From: Streptomyces sp. CG1
Lineage (GTDB): Bacteria > Actinomycetota > Actinomycetes > Streptomycetales > Streptomycetaceae
Direction: 5' to 3'
Assembly (NCBI RefSeq): GCF_041080625.1
Contig: NZ_CP163518.1
Location: 1,674,001-1,738,000 of the forward strand
DNA: 64,000 bases
The position numbers were made by a program, and so were the translations under genes. Shown in pieces: positions 49,918 to 58,699 of the stretch (positions within the stretch are counted from its first letter, which is position 1; each line of letters starts with the position of its first letter). The notes under the pieces were generated by a model. The model had not been told where the DNA came from and did no database searches. It saw only the letters and a list, made by a program, of their open reading frames with translations.

Positions 49918-50543
49918 GCCATCACGACAAGTTGGGCACGGTCCCGTGCGCCCAGCTTCACCATCGTGCGGCTCACATGAGTCTTGGCCGTGAGCGGGCT
50001 GACCACCAGCCGACGGGCGATCTCCTCGTTGGACAGGCCGATGCCGACCAGCGCCATCACCTCCCGCTCCCGCTCGGTGAGCCGGCCGAGGGCGTCCGCC
50101 GCCGCGGGTTCCTTGGAGCGGGCCGCGAACTCGGCGATCAGCCGGCGAGTGACGCCCGGCGACAGCAGCGCGTCACCCTGGACCACCGCCCGTACCGCGC
50201 GCAGGAGTTCGTCCGGCTCGGTGTCCTTGACCAGGAACCCCGAGGCGCCGGAGCGGATCGCCTCGAAGACGTACTCGTCCAGCTCGAAGGTGGTGAGCAT
50301 GACCACCTTCACGTCCTTGAGCTCCGCGTCCGCGGTGATGCGCCGGGTCGTGGCGAGCCCGTCCAGCAGGGGCATGCGGATGTCCATCAGGACGACGTCC
50401 GGCCGCAGTTCGCGCACCTGACGCACCGCCTCCTCACCGTCGGAGGCCTCCCCGGCCACCTCGATGTCCGGCTGTGCGTCGAGCAACGCCCTGAAGCCGG
50501 CCCGCACCAACGACTGGTCGTCGGCGAGCAGTACCCGGATCAC
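49878..50543 (-). CDS. NarL/LuxR-family response regulator
   Basis: A 221-residue response regulator with phospho-acceptor Asp54 in VVLMDIRMP, TTFELDEYVFEAI and conserved lysine in FLVKDTEP. The C-terminal LuxR HTH is LTEREREVMALVGIGLSNEEIARRLVVSPLTAKTHVSRTMVKLG. GTG at 50543 overlaps the kinase stop in GTGA, so the pair is coupled. Target genes are not obvious from context. Confidence 0.93.
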   Translation of the reverse strand: MIRVLLADDQSLVRAGFRALLDAQPDIEVAGEASDGEEAVRQVRELRPDVVLMDIRMPLLDGLATTRRITADAELKDVKVVMLTTFELDEYVFEAIRSGASGFLVKDTEPDELLRAVRAVVQGDALLSPGVTRRLIAEFAARSKEPAAADALGRLTEREREVMALVGIGLSNEEIARRLVVSPLTAKTHVSRTMVKLGARDRAQLVVMAYESGLVRPGWLG

Positions 50544-51763
50544 TGGTCCTCCCTGAGGTGCGACGGCAGCACGGCGAGCACCCGGAAACCGCCGTCGGGG
50601 CGCGGGCCCGCCTCGATGGTGCCACCGAGCGCGGCCGCCCGCTCGCGCATGCCCGCCAGCCCGTTCCCACTGCCCCCGGCGTCGGCGCCGGTGGCCGGCC
50701 CGTCGTCGTCGATGCCCAGCCGCAGCACGTCGCCGTCGTGAGCGAACCGCACACGCGCGTGCCGCGATCCGGAGTGCCGTACGACATTGGTCAGGGCCTC
50801 CTGCACGATACGGAAGGCGGCGAGGTCGGCACCGGGCGGCAACTGCGGCGGCTCGCCCTCGATCTGCACGGTCAGTCCGGCCGCGGCCGCCTGCTCCACC
50901 AGCTCCGGCAGCCGGTCCAGGCCGGGGGCGGGGGCGCGCGGTGCGGCGCCGGAGGTGCGCAGGGTGTCGAGGACCTGGCGTACCTCGCCCAGGGCCTCCT
51001 TGCTGGCGGCCTTGATGGTGGTGAGCGCGGCCCGCGCCTGCTCGGGATCGCTGTCGAGCAGCGCGAGCCCCATGCCGGCCTGGACGTTGATGACGGAGAT
51101 GCTGTGCGCGAGGACGTCGTGCAACTCGCGGGCGATGCGCAGCCGTTCCTCGTCCGCGCGACGCCGCGCCGCCTGCGCCCGGTCGGCGCGCTCGCGCGCC
51201 CACTGTTCACGCCGTATCCGGGCCAGTTCGGACAGGGCGACGATGGCCAGCACCCAGGTGGCGATGACGATCTCCTGGGTGAGGCCCGCCCTCTTGTCCC
51301 CCGAGGGCGGCAGCCAGCGGTAGAGCCAGAGGGCGATCAGGGCGTGCCCCGCCCACAGCAGGCCGACGGAGGCCCAGGCGGCCCGCCGGTGCCCGGCGAC
51401 GACGGCGCTGAAGCAGCCGACGGCGACGGTCAGGAAAACCGGCCCGTAGGGGTAGCCCGCGGCGAAGTAGCCGAGGGTCACCGTCGCGGTGCCGAAAGCC
51501 ACGGCCACCGGATACCGGTGCCGCCACAGCAGCAGGACCGAGGCGACGAGCAGCAGCACGCGCGCGTACGGGTCGAGCGGCACACGGAGCGGCTGGCTGT
51601 GCGCGGCGAAGTTGGTACCGATCAGGACGAACGCGGTGAGCAGCACGGTCGAGGGCCAGGGCCACCGCCGGGCGTGGTGCGGCTCCGCCCCGTCGCCGTC
51701 CGGGCCACCGCGCCACGGAGGCCCGTACCGCCACCGGTGCGAGGCGGCGCGCTGCTCTTCCAT
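50540..51763 (-). CDS. Two-component sensor histidine kinase (HisKA_3 type)
   Basis: A 407-residue kinase with about five to six transmembrane helices (residues 40-180), a HisKA_3 dimerisation domain with His215 in ARELHDVLAHS, and a HATPase domain (N box AFRIVQEALTNVVRHSGSR, G box GIDDDGPA and GNGLAGMRERAAALGG). The signal is probably a membrane or lipid cue. ATG at 51763 follows TAGCGT by seven bases, suggesting a leaderless transcript. Partner of the NarL regulator. Confidence 0.92.
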   Translation of the reverse strand: MEEQRAASHRWRYGPPWRGGPDGDGAEPHHARRWPWPSTVLLTAFVLIGTNFAAHSQPLRVPLDPYARVLLLVASVLLLWRHRYPVAVAFGTATVTLGYFAAGYPYGPVFLTVAVGCFSAVVAGHRRAAWASVGLLWAGHALIALWLYRWLPPSGDKRAGLTQEIVIATWVLAIVALSELARIRREQWARERADRAQAARRRADEERLRIARELHDVLAHSISVINVQAGMGLALLDSDPEQARAALTTIKAASKEALGEVRQVLDTLRTSGAAPRAPAPGLDRLPELVEQAAAAGLTVQIEGEPPQLPPGADLAAFRIVQEALTNVVRHSGSRHARVRFAHDGDVLRLGIDDDGPATGADAGGSGNGLAGMRERAAALGGTIEAGPRPDGGFRVLAVLPSHLREDQ

Positions 51764-51877
51764 GACCGCCACGCTAGACGCCTGTGTCACGGGAGGGCGT
51801 CAGCCGGACGAGGTGATCACTCGTACTCCCCGGGAAGTACGACGCCCAGGGTGGGCCGAGCCGGACGCGTGCCCCGC

Positions 51878-52564
51878 CTACCGCAGGCCCACGCCGTGCG
51901 CCAGTCTCGTGACCGCGTGACGGAAGAACGTCGCCCGGCCCTCCACCACGTTGTTGAACTGACCGAACAGCTCGAAGCCCACCAGCCCGAACAGCTGCGC
52001 CCAGGCCGCCACCAGTGCCACGGCCACCTCGGGAGGCAGCTCGGGGGCGAACGCGGCGACCATGCGCTCGCCCTCGGGCCGGAGCTCGGCCGGCAGGGGC
52101 AGTTCGGCGAGGCCGGGGCCCTCGTGAGCGTCGCGGACGATGCCGATGAGGACCAGTCCGACCCGGGCCGCGGCCCTGATCGTGGTCTCGGGGGCCGAGT
52201 AGCCGGGCACGGGCGAGCCGTAGATCAGGGCGTACTCGTGGGGATGCGCGAGCGCCCAGCCGCGTACCGCCTCGCACACGGCCGTCCAGCGGTCCACGGG
52301 AGCGGCCCCGGAAACAGCGTCGCGGGCCTTCTCCGCGGCCTCCCCGAGGGAGTCGTAGGCATCGATGATCAGTGCGGTCAGCAGCTCGTCGCGGCTGGGG
52401 AAGTAGCGGTACAGGGCCGAGGAGACCATGCCCAGCTCACGGGCGACGGCCCGCAGCGAGAGCTTCGCCGCGCCTTCCTCCGCCAGCTGTCTGCGGGCCG
52501 CTTCCTTGATGGCGGCGGTGACTTCGATCCTGGCCCGTGCACGGGCGCCCTGGGGGGTGCTCAT
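51878..52564 (-). CDS. TetR-family transcriptional regulator
   Basis: A 228-residue TetR repressor with HTH AAIKEAARRQLAEEGAAKLSLRAVARELGMVSSALYRYFPSRDELL (about 15-60) and the TetR_C_13-type ligand domain (ALAHPHEYALIYGSPVPGY, AELRPEGERMVAAF). ATG at 52564; CAGACT lies six bases upstream. Between it and the divergent nitroreductase are three AGAGC-N3-GC(T/A)CT palindromes, the obvious operators. Confidence 0.9.
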   Translation of the reverse strand: MSTPQGARARARIEVTAAIKEAARRQLAEEGAAKLSLRAVARELGMVSSALYRYFPSRDELLTALIIDAYDSLGEAAEKARDAVSGAAPVDRWTAVCEAVRGWALAHPHEYALIYGSPVPGYSAPETTIRAAARVGLVLIGIVRDAHEGPGLAELPLPAELRPEGERMVAAFAPELPPEVAVALVAAWAQLFGLVGFELFGQFNNVVEGRATFFRHAVTRLAHGVGLR

Positions 52565-52585
52565 ACCAGCAGTCTGCCACGGACG

Positions 52586-52670
52586 AGAGCGGTGCACTTA
52601 AAAGAGAGCAGCGCTCTTGCATTTTCGCGCCGACCTGCCCCACACTGGAGTCGAGCGAGAGCACCGCTCT
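52586..52670. promoter_or_regulatory. Three palindromic operator candidates
   Basis: AGAGC-N3-GCACT at 52586-52598, AGAGC-N3-GCTCT at 52605-52617 and AGAGC-N3-GCTCT at 52658-52670. The first two are 19 bases apart, the third 53 bases further on. They lie between divergent TetR and nitroreductase starts, so are good TetR sites for both genes. Confidence 0.65.
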
Positions 52671-52690
52671 CCCAAAGTGTGGGGGTCACC

Positions 52691-53152
52691 ATGTCGTCGT
52701 CTTCGTCCTCGCCGTACTACCTCAAGGGCAGCCCGATGAACGTCCGCCTGAACGGCGTCATCGGCTGGCTCGCCCGGCACGGCCTGAGCCTCGCGGGCAC
52801 CGCGGAGATGTCCGTGCGGGGCCGCAAGAGCGGTCAGATGCAGCGCATCCCGGTCAACCCGCACACCTTCGACGGCGGGCAGTACCTGGTCTCGGCGCGC
52901 GGCCACTCGCAGTGGGTGCGGAACATGCGCGTCGCCGGCGGCGGCGAACTGCGCGTCGGCCGCAAGGTGCGCGCCTTCTCCGCGGTGGAGCTTCCCGACG
53001 CGGAGAAGCTCCCGATCCTGCGGACCTATCTGGAGAAGTGGGGCTGGGAGGTCAACCAGTACTTCGACGGGGTGACCGCCAAGTCCTCCGACGAGGAGAT
53101 CATCGCCTGCACCGGAGATCACCCGGTCTTCCGGATCACTGTCAGGGACTGA
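52691..53152 (+). CDS. Nitroreductase/deazaflavin (F420)-dependent oxidoreductase, Ddn family
   Basis: A 153-residue split-barrel protein: LAGTAEMSVRGRKSGQMQRIPVNP, GGQYLVSARGHSQWVRNMRVAGGGELRVG, and DHPVFRITV at the end. This is the pattern of deazaflavin-dependent nitroreductases such as mycobacterial Ddn. Cofactor F420 binding is inferred. Immediately upstream are TetR palindromes. ATG at 52691 follows GGGGGTCACC. Confidence 0.87.
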   Translation: MSSSSSSPYYLKGSPMNVRLNGVIGWLARHGLSLAGTAEMSVRGRKSGQMQRIPVNPHTFDGGQYLVSARGHSQWVRNMRVAGGGELRVGRKVRAFSAVELPDAEKLPILRTYLEKWGWEVNQYFDGVTAKSSDEEIIACTGDHPVFRITVRD

Positions 53153-53171
53153 ACCGACGCGGACCGAACCG

Positions 53172-54413
53172 TCACGAGCCGGCGGGTTCCTCCGCCGGGT
53201 CGGCCTGCCCCCGGTCCAGCGCGGTCAGGGCGCGCTGGGCGATCGGGTGGGAGCGGACGATCTCGCCCAGCGAGGTCGAGCCCTGCGTGATGTCCCGGAA
53301 CGCCTTCCATGCCGGGCGGAAGCCGGTGAGGGCCGCGTGGAAGAGGCCGGGGCGCTTCTCGAACACGGTCAGCAGGCGCTTGCCGACGCTCATCTCGACG
53401 CCGAGCCCAGCCTTGATCGCGAACGCGTAGTTCAGGGCCTGGCGCCGGGTGTCCACCGCGTCGTGCGCCTCGGCGATGCGGACCGCCCACTCCCCCGCGA
53501 GCCGGCCCGAGCGCAGCGCGAAGGAGATGCCCTCGCGGGTCCACGGCTCCAGCAGCCCGGCCGCGTCACCGCAGACCAGCACCCGGCCCCGGGACAGCGG
53601 GGAGTCGTCGGCGCGGCAGCGGGTCAGGTGCCCGGAGGAGATGGCCGGCTCGAAGCCGGACAGGCCGAGGCGGGCGATGAAGTCCTCCAAGTACCGCTTG
53701 GTGGCGGCGCCTTCACCGCGCGCGGAGATCACGCCGACCGTCAGCGTGTCGCCCTTCGGGAACACCCAGCCGTAACTGCCCGGCATCGGGCCCCAGTCGA
53801 TGAGGACCCGGCCCTTCCAGTCCTCGGCGACCGACTCCGGGACCGGGATCTCCGCCTCCAGACCGAGGTCCACCTGGGCCGGCTTCACACCGACATGCGC
53901 CCCTATGCGGCTGGCGCTGCCGTCGGCGCCGACGACCGCGCGGGCCAGCACCGTCTCGCCGCCCTGCAGGACGACGGCGACCGTGCGCCGGTCGGGAACC
54001 GCCGAGCCGTGCTGCTCGACCCGCTGCACCGTGACGCCCGTGCGCAGCTCGGCGCCCGCCTTCTGGGCGTGCTCGACGAGCTGCTGGTCGAACTCGGGGC
54101 GGTTGATCAGGCCGAACAGCATCTGCCGGGAGCGGCGTGTGCGGGTGAAGCGGCCGTCCAGCGAGAAGGTGACCGCGTGCACCCGGTCGCGGAAGGGCAG
54201 CTCGAAGCCGGGGGGCAGCGCATCGCGCGAGGGGCCGATGATGCCGCCGCCGCAGGTCTTGTAGCGGGGCAACTCGGCTTTCTCCAGCAACAGCACGCGC
54301 CGTCCCGCGACCGCGGCCGCATAGGCGGCCGAAGCCCCCGCGGGTCCCGCGCCCACCACGACGACGTCCCACACCCGCTGCACGTCGTCCGCCGAAGAGT
54401 TCTCGCCGCTCAC
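53172..54413 (-). CDS. Geranylgeranyl reductase-family FAD-dependent oxidoreductase
   Basis: A 413-residue flavoprotein with the FAD motif VVVVGAGPAGASAAYAAA near residue 20, KAELPRYKTCGGG characteristic of the geranylgeranyl reductase family, VVGADGSASRIGAHVG and the second FAD region VLVCGDAAGLLEPWTREGISFALRSGRLAG. Substrates are isoprenoid double bonds, for example in menaquinone or lipid chains. ATG at 54413. It converges on the nitroreductase gene. Confidence 0.92.
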   Translation of the reverse strand: MSGENSSADDVQRVWDVVVVGAGPAGASAAYAAAVAGRRVLLLEKAELPRYKTCGGGIIGPSRDALPPGFELPFRDRVHAVTFSLDGRFTRTRRSRQMLFGLINRPEFDQQLVEHAQKAGAELRTGVTVQRVEQHGSAVPDRRTVAVVLQGGETVLARAVVGADGSASRIGAHVGVKPAQVDLGLEAEIPVPESVAEDWKGRVLIDWGPMPGSYGWVFPKGDTLTVGVISARGEGAATKRYLEDFIARLGLSGFEPAISSGHLTRCRADDSPLSRGRVLVCGDAAGLLEPWTREGISFALRSGRLAGEWAVRIAEAHDAVDTRRQALNYAFAIKAGLGVEMSVGKRLLTVFEKRPGLFHAALTGFRPAWKAFRDITQGSTSLGEIVRSHPIAQRALTALDRGQADPAEEPAGS

Positions 54414-54544
54414 GATGGTCTACTGCTCCGATCCAGCCGCTGCCGTAGTGTCCCTCGCATCCTACGGCGGCCGTCGTCGCAGGCCACTGTGGGAGTATCG
54501 GGGGCATCACCCCGTACAACGTCGCACCCACGAGGAGCGTGCCC

Positions 54545-55900
54545 ATGTCGTCGAATCCGGTCGCCGAGACCGTCGCCTCGCTGCTGCCACGGGCCAAGGC
54601 GGAGCTGGCCGAACTGGTCGCCTTCAAGTCGGTGGCGGACTTCGCGCAGTTCCCGCGGAGCGAGAGCGAGGCCGCCGCGCGCTGGATCGCCGACGCCCTG
54701 GGCGCCGAGGGTTTCACCGACGTGGCCCTGCTGGACACCCCGGACGGCACCCAGTCCGTCTACGGCTACCTGCCGGGCCCCGAGGGCGCGAAAACGGTTC
54801 TCCTCTACGCGCACTACGACGTGCAGCCGCCGCTGGACGAGGCCGGCTGGACCACCCCGCCGTTCGAGCTGACCGAGCGCGACGGCCGCTGGTACGGCCG
54901 CGGGAGTGCCGACTGCAAGGGCGGCGTCCTCATGCACCTGCTCGCCCTGCGCGCCCTGAAGGCGAACGGCGGCGTCCCGGTGCACATCAAGGTGATCGTC
55001 GAGGGCTCGGAGGAGCAGGGCACGGGCGGCCTGGAGCGGTACGCCGAGCAGCACCCGGAGCTGCTGGCCGCGGACACCATCGTGATCGGTGACGCGGGCA
55101 ACTTCCGCGTCGGCCTGCCGACGGTGACCACCACGCTGCGCGGCATGACCCTGGTCCGGGTGGCGGTCGACACGCTCGCGGGCAATCTGCACTCCGGCCA
55201 GTTCGGCGGCGCCGCCCCGGACGCGCTGGCCGCGCTGATCCGGGTGCTGGACTCGCTGCGCGCCGAGGACGGTTCGACCACGGTCGACGGGCTCGACGCG
55301 ACGGCGGCGTGGGACGGCCTGGAGTACACCGAGGAGCAGTTCCGTGCGGACGCCAGGGTGCTGGACGGCGTGGAGCTGATCGGCGGCGGCTCGGTCGCCG
55401 ACCGGATCTGGGCCCGCCCGGCGGTCACCGTGCTCGGCATCGACTGCCCGCCGGTCATCGGCGCCACCCCGTCCGTGCAGTCGAGCGCCCGCGCCCTGAT
55501 CAGCCTGCGGGTGCCGCCGGGCGTGGACGCCGCGGAGGCGACCAAGCTGCTCCAGGCGCACGTCGAGGCGCACACCCCCTGGGGTGCCCGGGTCACCACC
55601 GAGCAGATCGGCCAGGGCCAGCCTTTCCGCGCCGACCCCTCCAGCCCGGCGTACCAGGCGATGGCCGACGCGATGGCGGTCGCCTACCCCGGCGAGACCA
55701 TGCAGTACGCCGGACAGGGCGGCTCCATCCCGCTGTGCAACACCCTCGCCGGCCTCTACCCGCAGGCCGAGATCCTGCTCATCGGCCTGAGCGAGCCGGA
55801 GGCACAGATCCACGCGGTCGACGAGAGCGTGTCCCCCGAGGAACTGGAGCGGCTGTCGGTCGCCGAGGCGCTGTTCCTGCGCAACTACGCGGCGGGCTGA
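54545..55900 (+). CDS. M20-family metallopeptidase (dipeptidase)
   Basis: A 451-residue zinc peptidase. Metal residues are in LYAHYDVQPPL, the bridging aspartate in GRGSADCKGG, the catalytic glutamate in VEGSEEQGTGG, and the metal ligand aspartate in IGDAGNFRVGLP. The dimerisation domain is about residues 190-310. ATG at 54545 is seven bases after GAGGAG; a GTG at 54539 is less likely. Family members cut dipeptides or N-acyl amino acids. Confidence 0.9.
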   Translation: MSSNPVAETVASLLPRAKAELAELVAFKSVADFAQFPRSESEAAARWIADALGAEGFTDVALLDTPDGTQSVYGYLPGPEGAKTVLLYAHYDVQPPLDEAGWTTPPFELTERDGRWYGRGSADCKGGVLMHLLALRALKANGGVPVHIKVIVEGSEEQGTGGLERYAEQHPELLAADTIVIGDAGNFRVGLPTVTTTLRGMTLVRVAVDTLAGNLHSGQFGGAAPDALAALIRVLDSLRAEDGSTTVDGLDATAAWDGLEYTEEQFRADARVLDGVELIGGGSVADRIWARPAVTVLGIDCPPVIGATPSVQSSARALISLRVPPGVDAAEATKLLQAHVEAHTPWGARVTTEQIGQGQPFRADPSSPAYQAMADAMAVAYPGETMQYAGQGGSIPLCNTLAGLYPQAEILLIGLSEPEAQIHAVDESVSPEELERLSVAEALFLRNYAAG

Positions 55901-55962
55901 ACCCTTCTGCCGGCGGCAGAGCGCCCTCGTCCGCGGGTGGGGGCGCTGCCTACGGTCGGGGC

Positions 55963-56667
55963 ATGGACGTCATCGAACTGCTCCCTCGCCTGCACCTCCT
56001 CCGCTTCCCGGTCGGCCAGGCCTATCTCTGGCGCGACGACGACGCGTTGACGCTGATCGACGCGGGCACGATCGGCGCCGGCCGCGTGATCGCCGACGCG
56101 GTCACGGCGCTCGGGTACACACCCGGGGACGTACGGCGGATCGTGCTGACCCACTTCCACGAGGACCACGTGGGCGGTGCGGGCGAGTTCGCCGCGCTCA
56201 GCGGTGCCGAGGTGCTGGCACACGACCTGGACGCGCCGTTCATCCGGGGTGAACGCCCGGGCCCGCCCGCGCGGTTCGAGGACTGGGAGCTGCCGATCCA
56301 CGCGGCGGCCGTCAAGCTCCTGCCCGAGGGCACACCGGTGCCGCCGGCCTCGGTCACCGCGGTGTCCGACGGCGATGTCCTGGACCTCGGCGGCGGCGCC
56401 CGGGTCGTCCATGTACCCGGGCACACGGACGGCAGCATCGCCCTGTTCCTGCCCGCGCACCGCGTGCTGTTCACCGGGGACACGGTGGCGGCCTCCCTGA
56501 CCGACGGCACGGTGATCCCGGGCGTCTTCAACCTCGACCGACGCCAACTCCTCGCCTCGCTCGGCCGGTTGGCCGAGCTGGACGCGGACGTGGCCTGCTT
56601 CGGCCACGGAGATGCGGTGGTGGGGGGCGCGGCGGCCGAGCTGCGCAAGGTGGCGAGCGCTCGCTGA
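55963..56667 (+). CDS. Metallo-beta-lactamase-fold hydrolase
   Basis: A 234-residue MBL-fold protein with HFHEDHVGG (metal ligands), HVPGHTDGS, FTGDTV and CFGHGDAV. It is a glyoxalase II-like hydrolase, with the substrate unknown. ATG at 55963 follows TACGGT by six bases, a probable leaderless start. It is downstream of the M20 gene by 62 bases. Confidence 0.9.
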   Translation: MDVIELLPRLHLLRFPVGQAYLWRDDDALTLIDAGTIGAGRVIADAVTALGYTPGDVRRIVLTHFHEDHVGGAGEFAALSGAEVLAHDLDAPFIRGERPGPPARFEDWELPIHAAAVKLLPEGTPVPPASVTAVSDGDVLDLGGGARVVHVPGHTDGSIALFLPAHRVLFTGDTVAASLTDGTVIPGVFNLDRRQLLASLGRLAELDADVACFGHGDAVVGGAAAELRKVASAR

Positions 56668-56776
56668 GCACGGGGGACGACTTCCGGCCACGGCCGGCCG
56701 GCGCATGCCGGGCGACTCGGCTGAGCAGGCCGCACGACCACCGGCCACCGCCGACTCGCGCATCCGGGTCGGTTCA
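56663..56776. repeat. 57-bp imperfect direct repeat
   Basis: GCTGAGCA starts copies at 56663 and 56720, followed by similar CGAC(T/C)-type and CCGGCCAC stretches. The first includes the MBL stop codon; the second reaches the end of the neighbouring Nudix/kinase gene. It fills the convergent gap. Confidence 0.6.
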
Positions 56777-57817
56777 GCCCACCGGTACGCCGGCCTCCAG
56801 ATACAGGGCGGTGCCCCGCTCGCGGGCCCGCAGCGCCCAGCGCAGGCGTTCGTAGCGGACCGGAGGCAGCATGCCGGCTGCCTCCTGTTCGGTGGCGAAG
56901 CGCCAGGCGCGCAGTTCCGGGCCGGGCAGCAGGACCCGGGACGCCTCGCCGGACTCCAGGCGGCCACCGTCGAACAGCAGCCGCAGCCCGCCGAAGCCGG
57001 GCGGCACCGGCCGTTCCCAGTCGACGACGAGCAGGCGGGGCACCTCTCTCAGCCGTATCCCGGTCTCCTCGGCGACCTCGCGCATCCCGGCGCGGGCCGG
57101 TGCCTCGCCGCGCTCCACCACGCCGCCGGGGAACTCCCAGCCGGGCTTGTAGGTGGGGTCCACGAGCAGCACCCGGTCGTGCTCGTCGAAGAGCAGCACT
57201 CCGGCGGCGAGGGTCTCGGCGGTCGGCTCGGGGGTCTGCACGATGTCGCAGGGCGGTACGGCACCGCTGCCGACGGCGTCGGCGATGCGGACGGCGGTGG
57301 CGTACGGCGTGAGGGCGCTGGTGTCCACGAGATGGGCGTCGGCGGTGAGCCAGGAGGCGAGGGCGGCGCGGTAGGGCTCGAGGTGGTCGTAGGCCCACTG
57401 CCGCTGCCGTATCTCGCCGTCGGGCAGGTCCGGCGGGATCTCCCGCCCGGCTATCCGCTCGCGCAGGATCGTTTCAGCCGGAGCGAGCAGCAGATGGTGC
57501 ACCGGGATCCTGCGGGCGGCGAGGCCGCCGAAGATCTCGTCGCGGTACTCCTGGCGGAGCAGGGTCATGGGCACCACGAGGGTCCCGCCCAGCTCGGCGA
57601 GGAGCGCGGCCGCCGTGTCGACCACGAGCCGGCGCCAGATCGGCAGGTCCTGGAAGTCGCCGACCTCGGCGAGGCGCTTGGCCGGAAGCAGCTGCGTGAG
57701 CCCTCCGCCGACGACCTCGGGGTCGAAGAGCGTGCTGTTCGGGATCAGTTCGATCAGTTCCCGTGCGGTGGTGGTCTTCCCCGCACCGAACGCGCCGTTG
57801 ATCCAGACGACGGTCAC
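56774..57817 (-). CDS. P-loop kinase fused to Nudix hydrolase
   Basis: A 347-residue fusion. Residues 1-190 are a P-loop NTPase (NGAFGAGKTTTARELIEL, with Lys14) with a LVVPMTLLRQEYRDEIF region typical of AAA/ATP-binding nucleotide kinases. Residues 195-347 are a Nudix domain: GGVVERGEAPARAGMREVAEETGI. GTG at 57817 has the excellent GAGGGGGAG. Such fusions may use the kinase to make, and the Nudix to remove, a modified nucleotide. Substrate unknown. Confidence 0.85.
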   Translation of the reverse strand: MTVVWINGAFGAGKTTTARELIELIPNSTLFDPEVVGGGLTQLLPAKRLAEVGDFQDLPIWRRLVVDTAAALLAELGGTLVVPMTLLRQEYRDEIFGGLAARRIPVHHLLLAPAETILRERIAGREIPPDLPDGEIRQRQWAYDHLEPYRAALASWLTADAHLVDTSALTPYATAVRIADAVGSGAVPPCDIVQTPEPTAETLAAGVLLFDEHDRVLLVDPTYKPGWEFPGGVVERGEAPARAGMREVAEETGIRLREVPRLLVVDWERPVPPGFGGLRLLFDGGRLESGEASRVLLPGPELRAWRFATEQEAAGMLPPVRYERLRWALRARERGTALYLEAGVPVG

Positions 57818-57959
57818 GGACTCCCCCTCTTCTGTTGGCCCCCTGAGGCTTGCCCGCTCCACCCTGCCACGGAAACCCCGCCCCGGTGAGGGCGCCGGAA
57901 CGGCGATGCCGGTGCCCCTGGGGCGGGGACACCGGCACCTGCACCACGAGCCGCCGGAG

Positions 57960-58166
57960 CTACTTCTCCCTGTTGCCGGTGTCGTCGTAGCCGAAGCTGT
58001 CCAGGGTGACGGGGTGGCCGCCGGTCGAGTCGAGGGCCTTCGAAACGTCGAGGCCGCCGAGGGTCATCCCGGTGGGGCCCTTGTCCGCCGCGTGGGAGGG
58101 GGTGACGGCGGCCACGACGAATCCGGTGGCCAGGGTGGCGATGGCGAGCATGCTGCGCTTCTTCAT
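57960..58166 (-). CDS. Small secreted peptide
   Basis: A 68-residue protein with a classic Sec signal peptide (MKKRSMLAIATLATGFVVAA, cleavage likely after VTPSHA) leaving about 42 residues, GGLDVSKALDSTGGHPVTLD with an acidic tail. It has no cysteine. Homologues are common in Streptomyces but I do not recall a function. ATG 58166. Convergent with none; 140 bases from the kinase/Nudix start. Confidence 0.72.
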   Translation of the reverse strand: MKKRSMLAIATLATGFVVAAVTPSHAADKGPTGMTLGGLDVSKALDSTGGHPVTLDSFGYDDTGNREK

Positions 58167-58251
58167 GGGCTGACCAACTGCGGAACCGGCCGGGGGTCAC
58201 GCGGATACCGGCAAGCGGACGAGGCGGGCTGTCGTCCCGGGGGGAGGGCGC

Positions 58252-58584
58252 ATGGAGGCATCCGACGGTCATATCCACGTCGAGGCACAGGGCGACGCGG
58301 CGGCCGTGCGCAACGTCCTCGCCGCCGCGTTCGGTCTGGTCGGCACGCTCTCCGCCGAGGCCGGCACGGGCTGCGGGCTGCGGGTGGCCCGCGCCTTCGT
58401 CTCTCCGCACCCCGAGCGCGTCACGTGCCTGCCGTGCCGCGAGCACGCCCGCGACCAGCACCTGCGGCTCGCCGACCAACTCGACCAGCTGGCCGGCCGG
58501 CCCGGACCGTTCGTCGATCGGGTCCGGATGGAACGGGCGGCCGCCCATCACCGCGAGCAGGCACGGCGGTTCACGGCGCCATGA
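58252..58584 (+). CDS. Hypothetical protein
   Basis: A 110-residue protein with strong codon bias and an excellent GGGGGGAGGGC RBS. It has AAVRNVLAAAFGLVGTLSAEA, a CLPCREHARDQHLRLADQL segment with a CxxC pair, and a C-terminal helix MERAAAHHREQARRF. The CxxC pair may bind zinc. I do not recognise the family. Confidence 0.6.
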   Translation: MEASDGHIHVEAQGDAAAVRNVLAAAFGLVGTLSAEAGTGCGLRVARAFVSPHPERVTCLPCREHARDQHLRLADQLDQLAGRPGPFVDRVRMERAAAHHREQARRFTAP

Positions 58585-58699
58585 GGGGGCCGGCCATGCC
58601 GAAATCGGCTGGCACGCGCCTGCGGGGCGCCGGTATCGTCCGGCATCTCGCCCTGCCCTGCCCTCTCCTGAGGCAGGCCCCGACCAGAAATGCGCCGTC

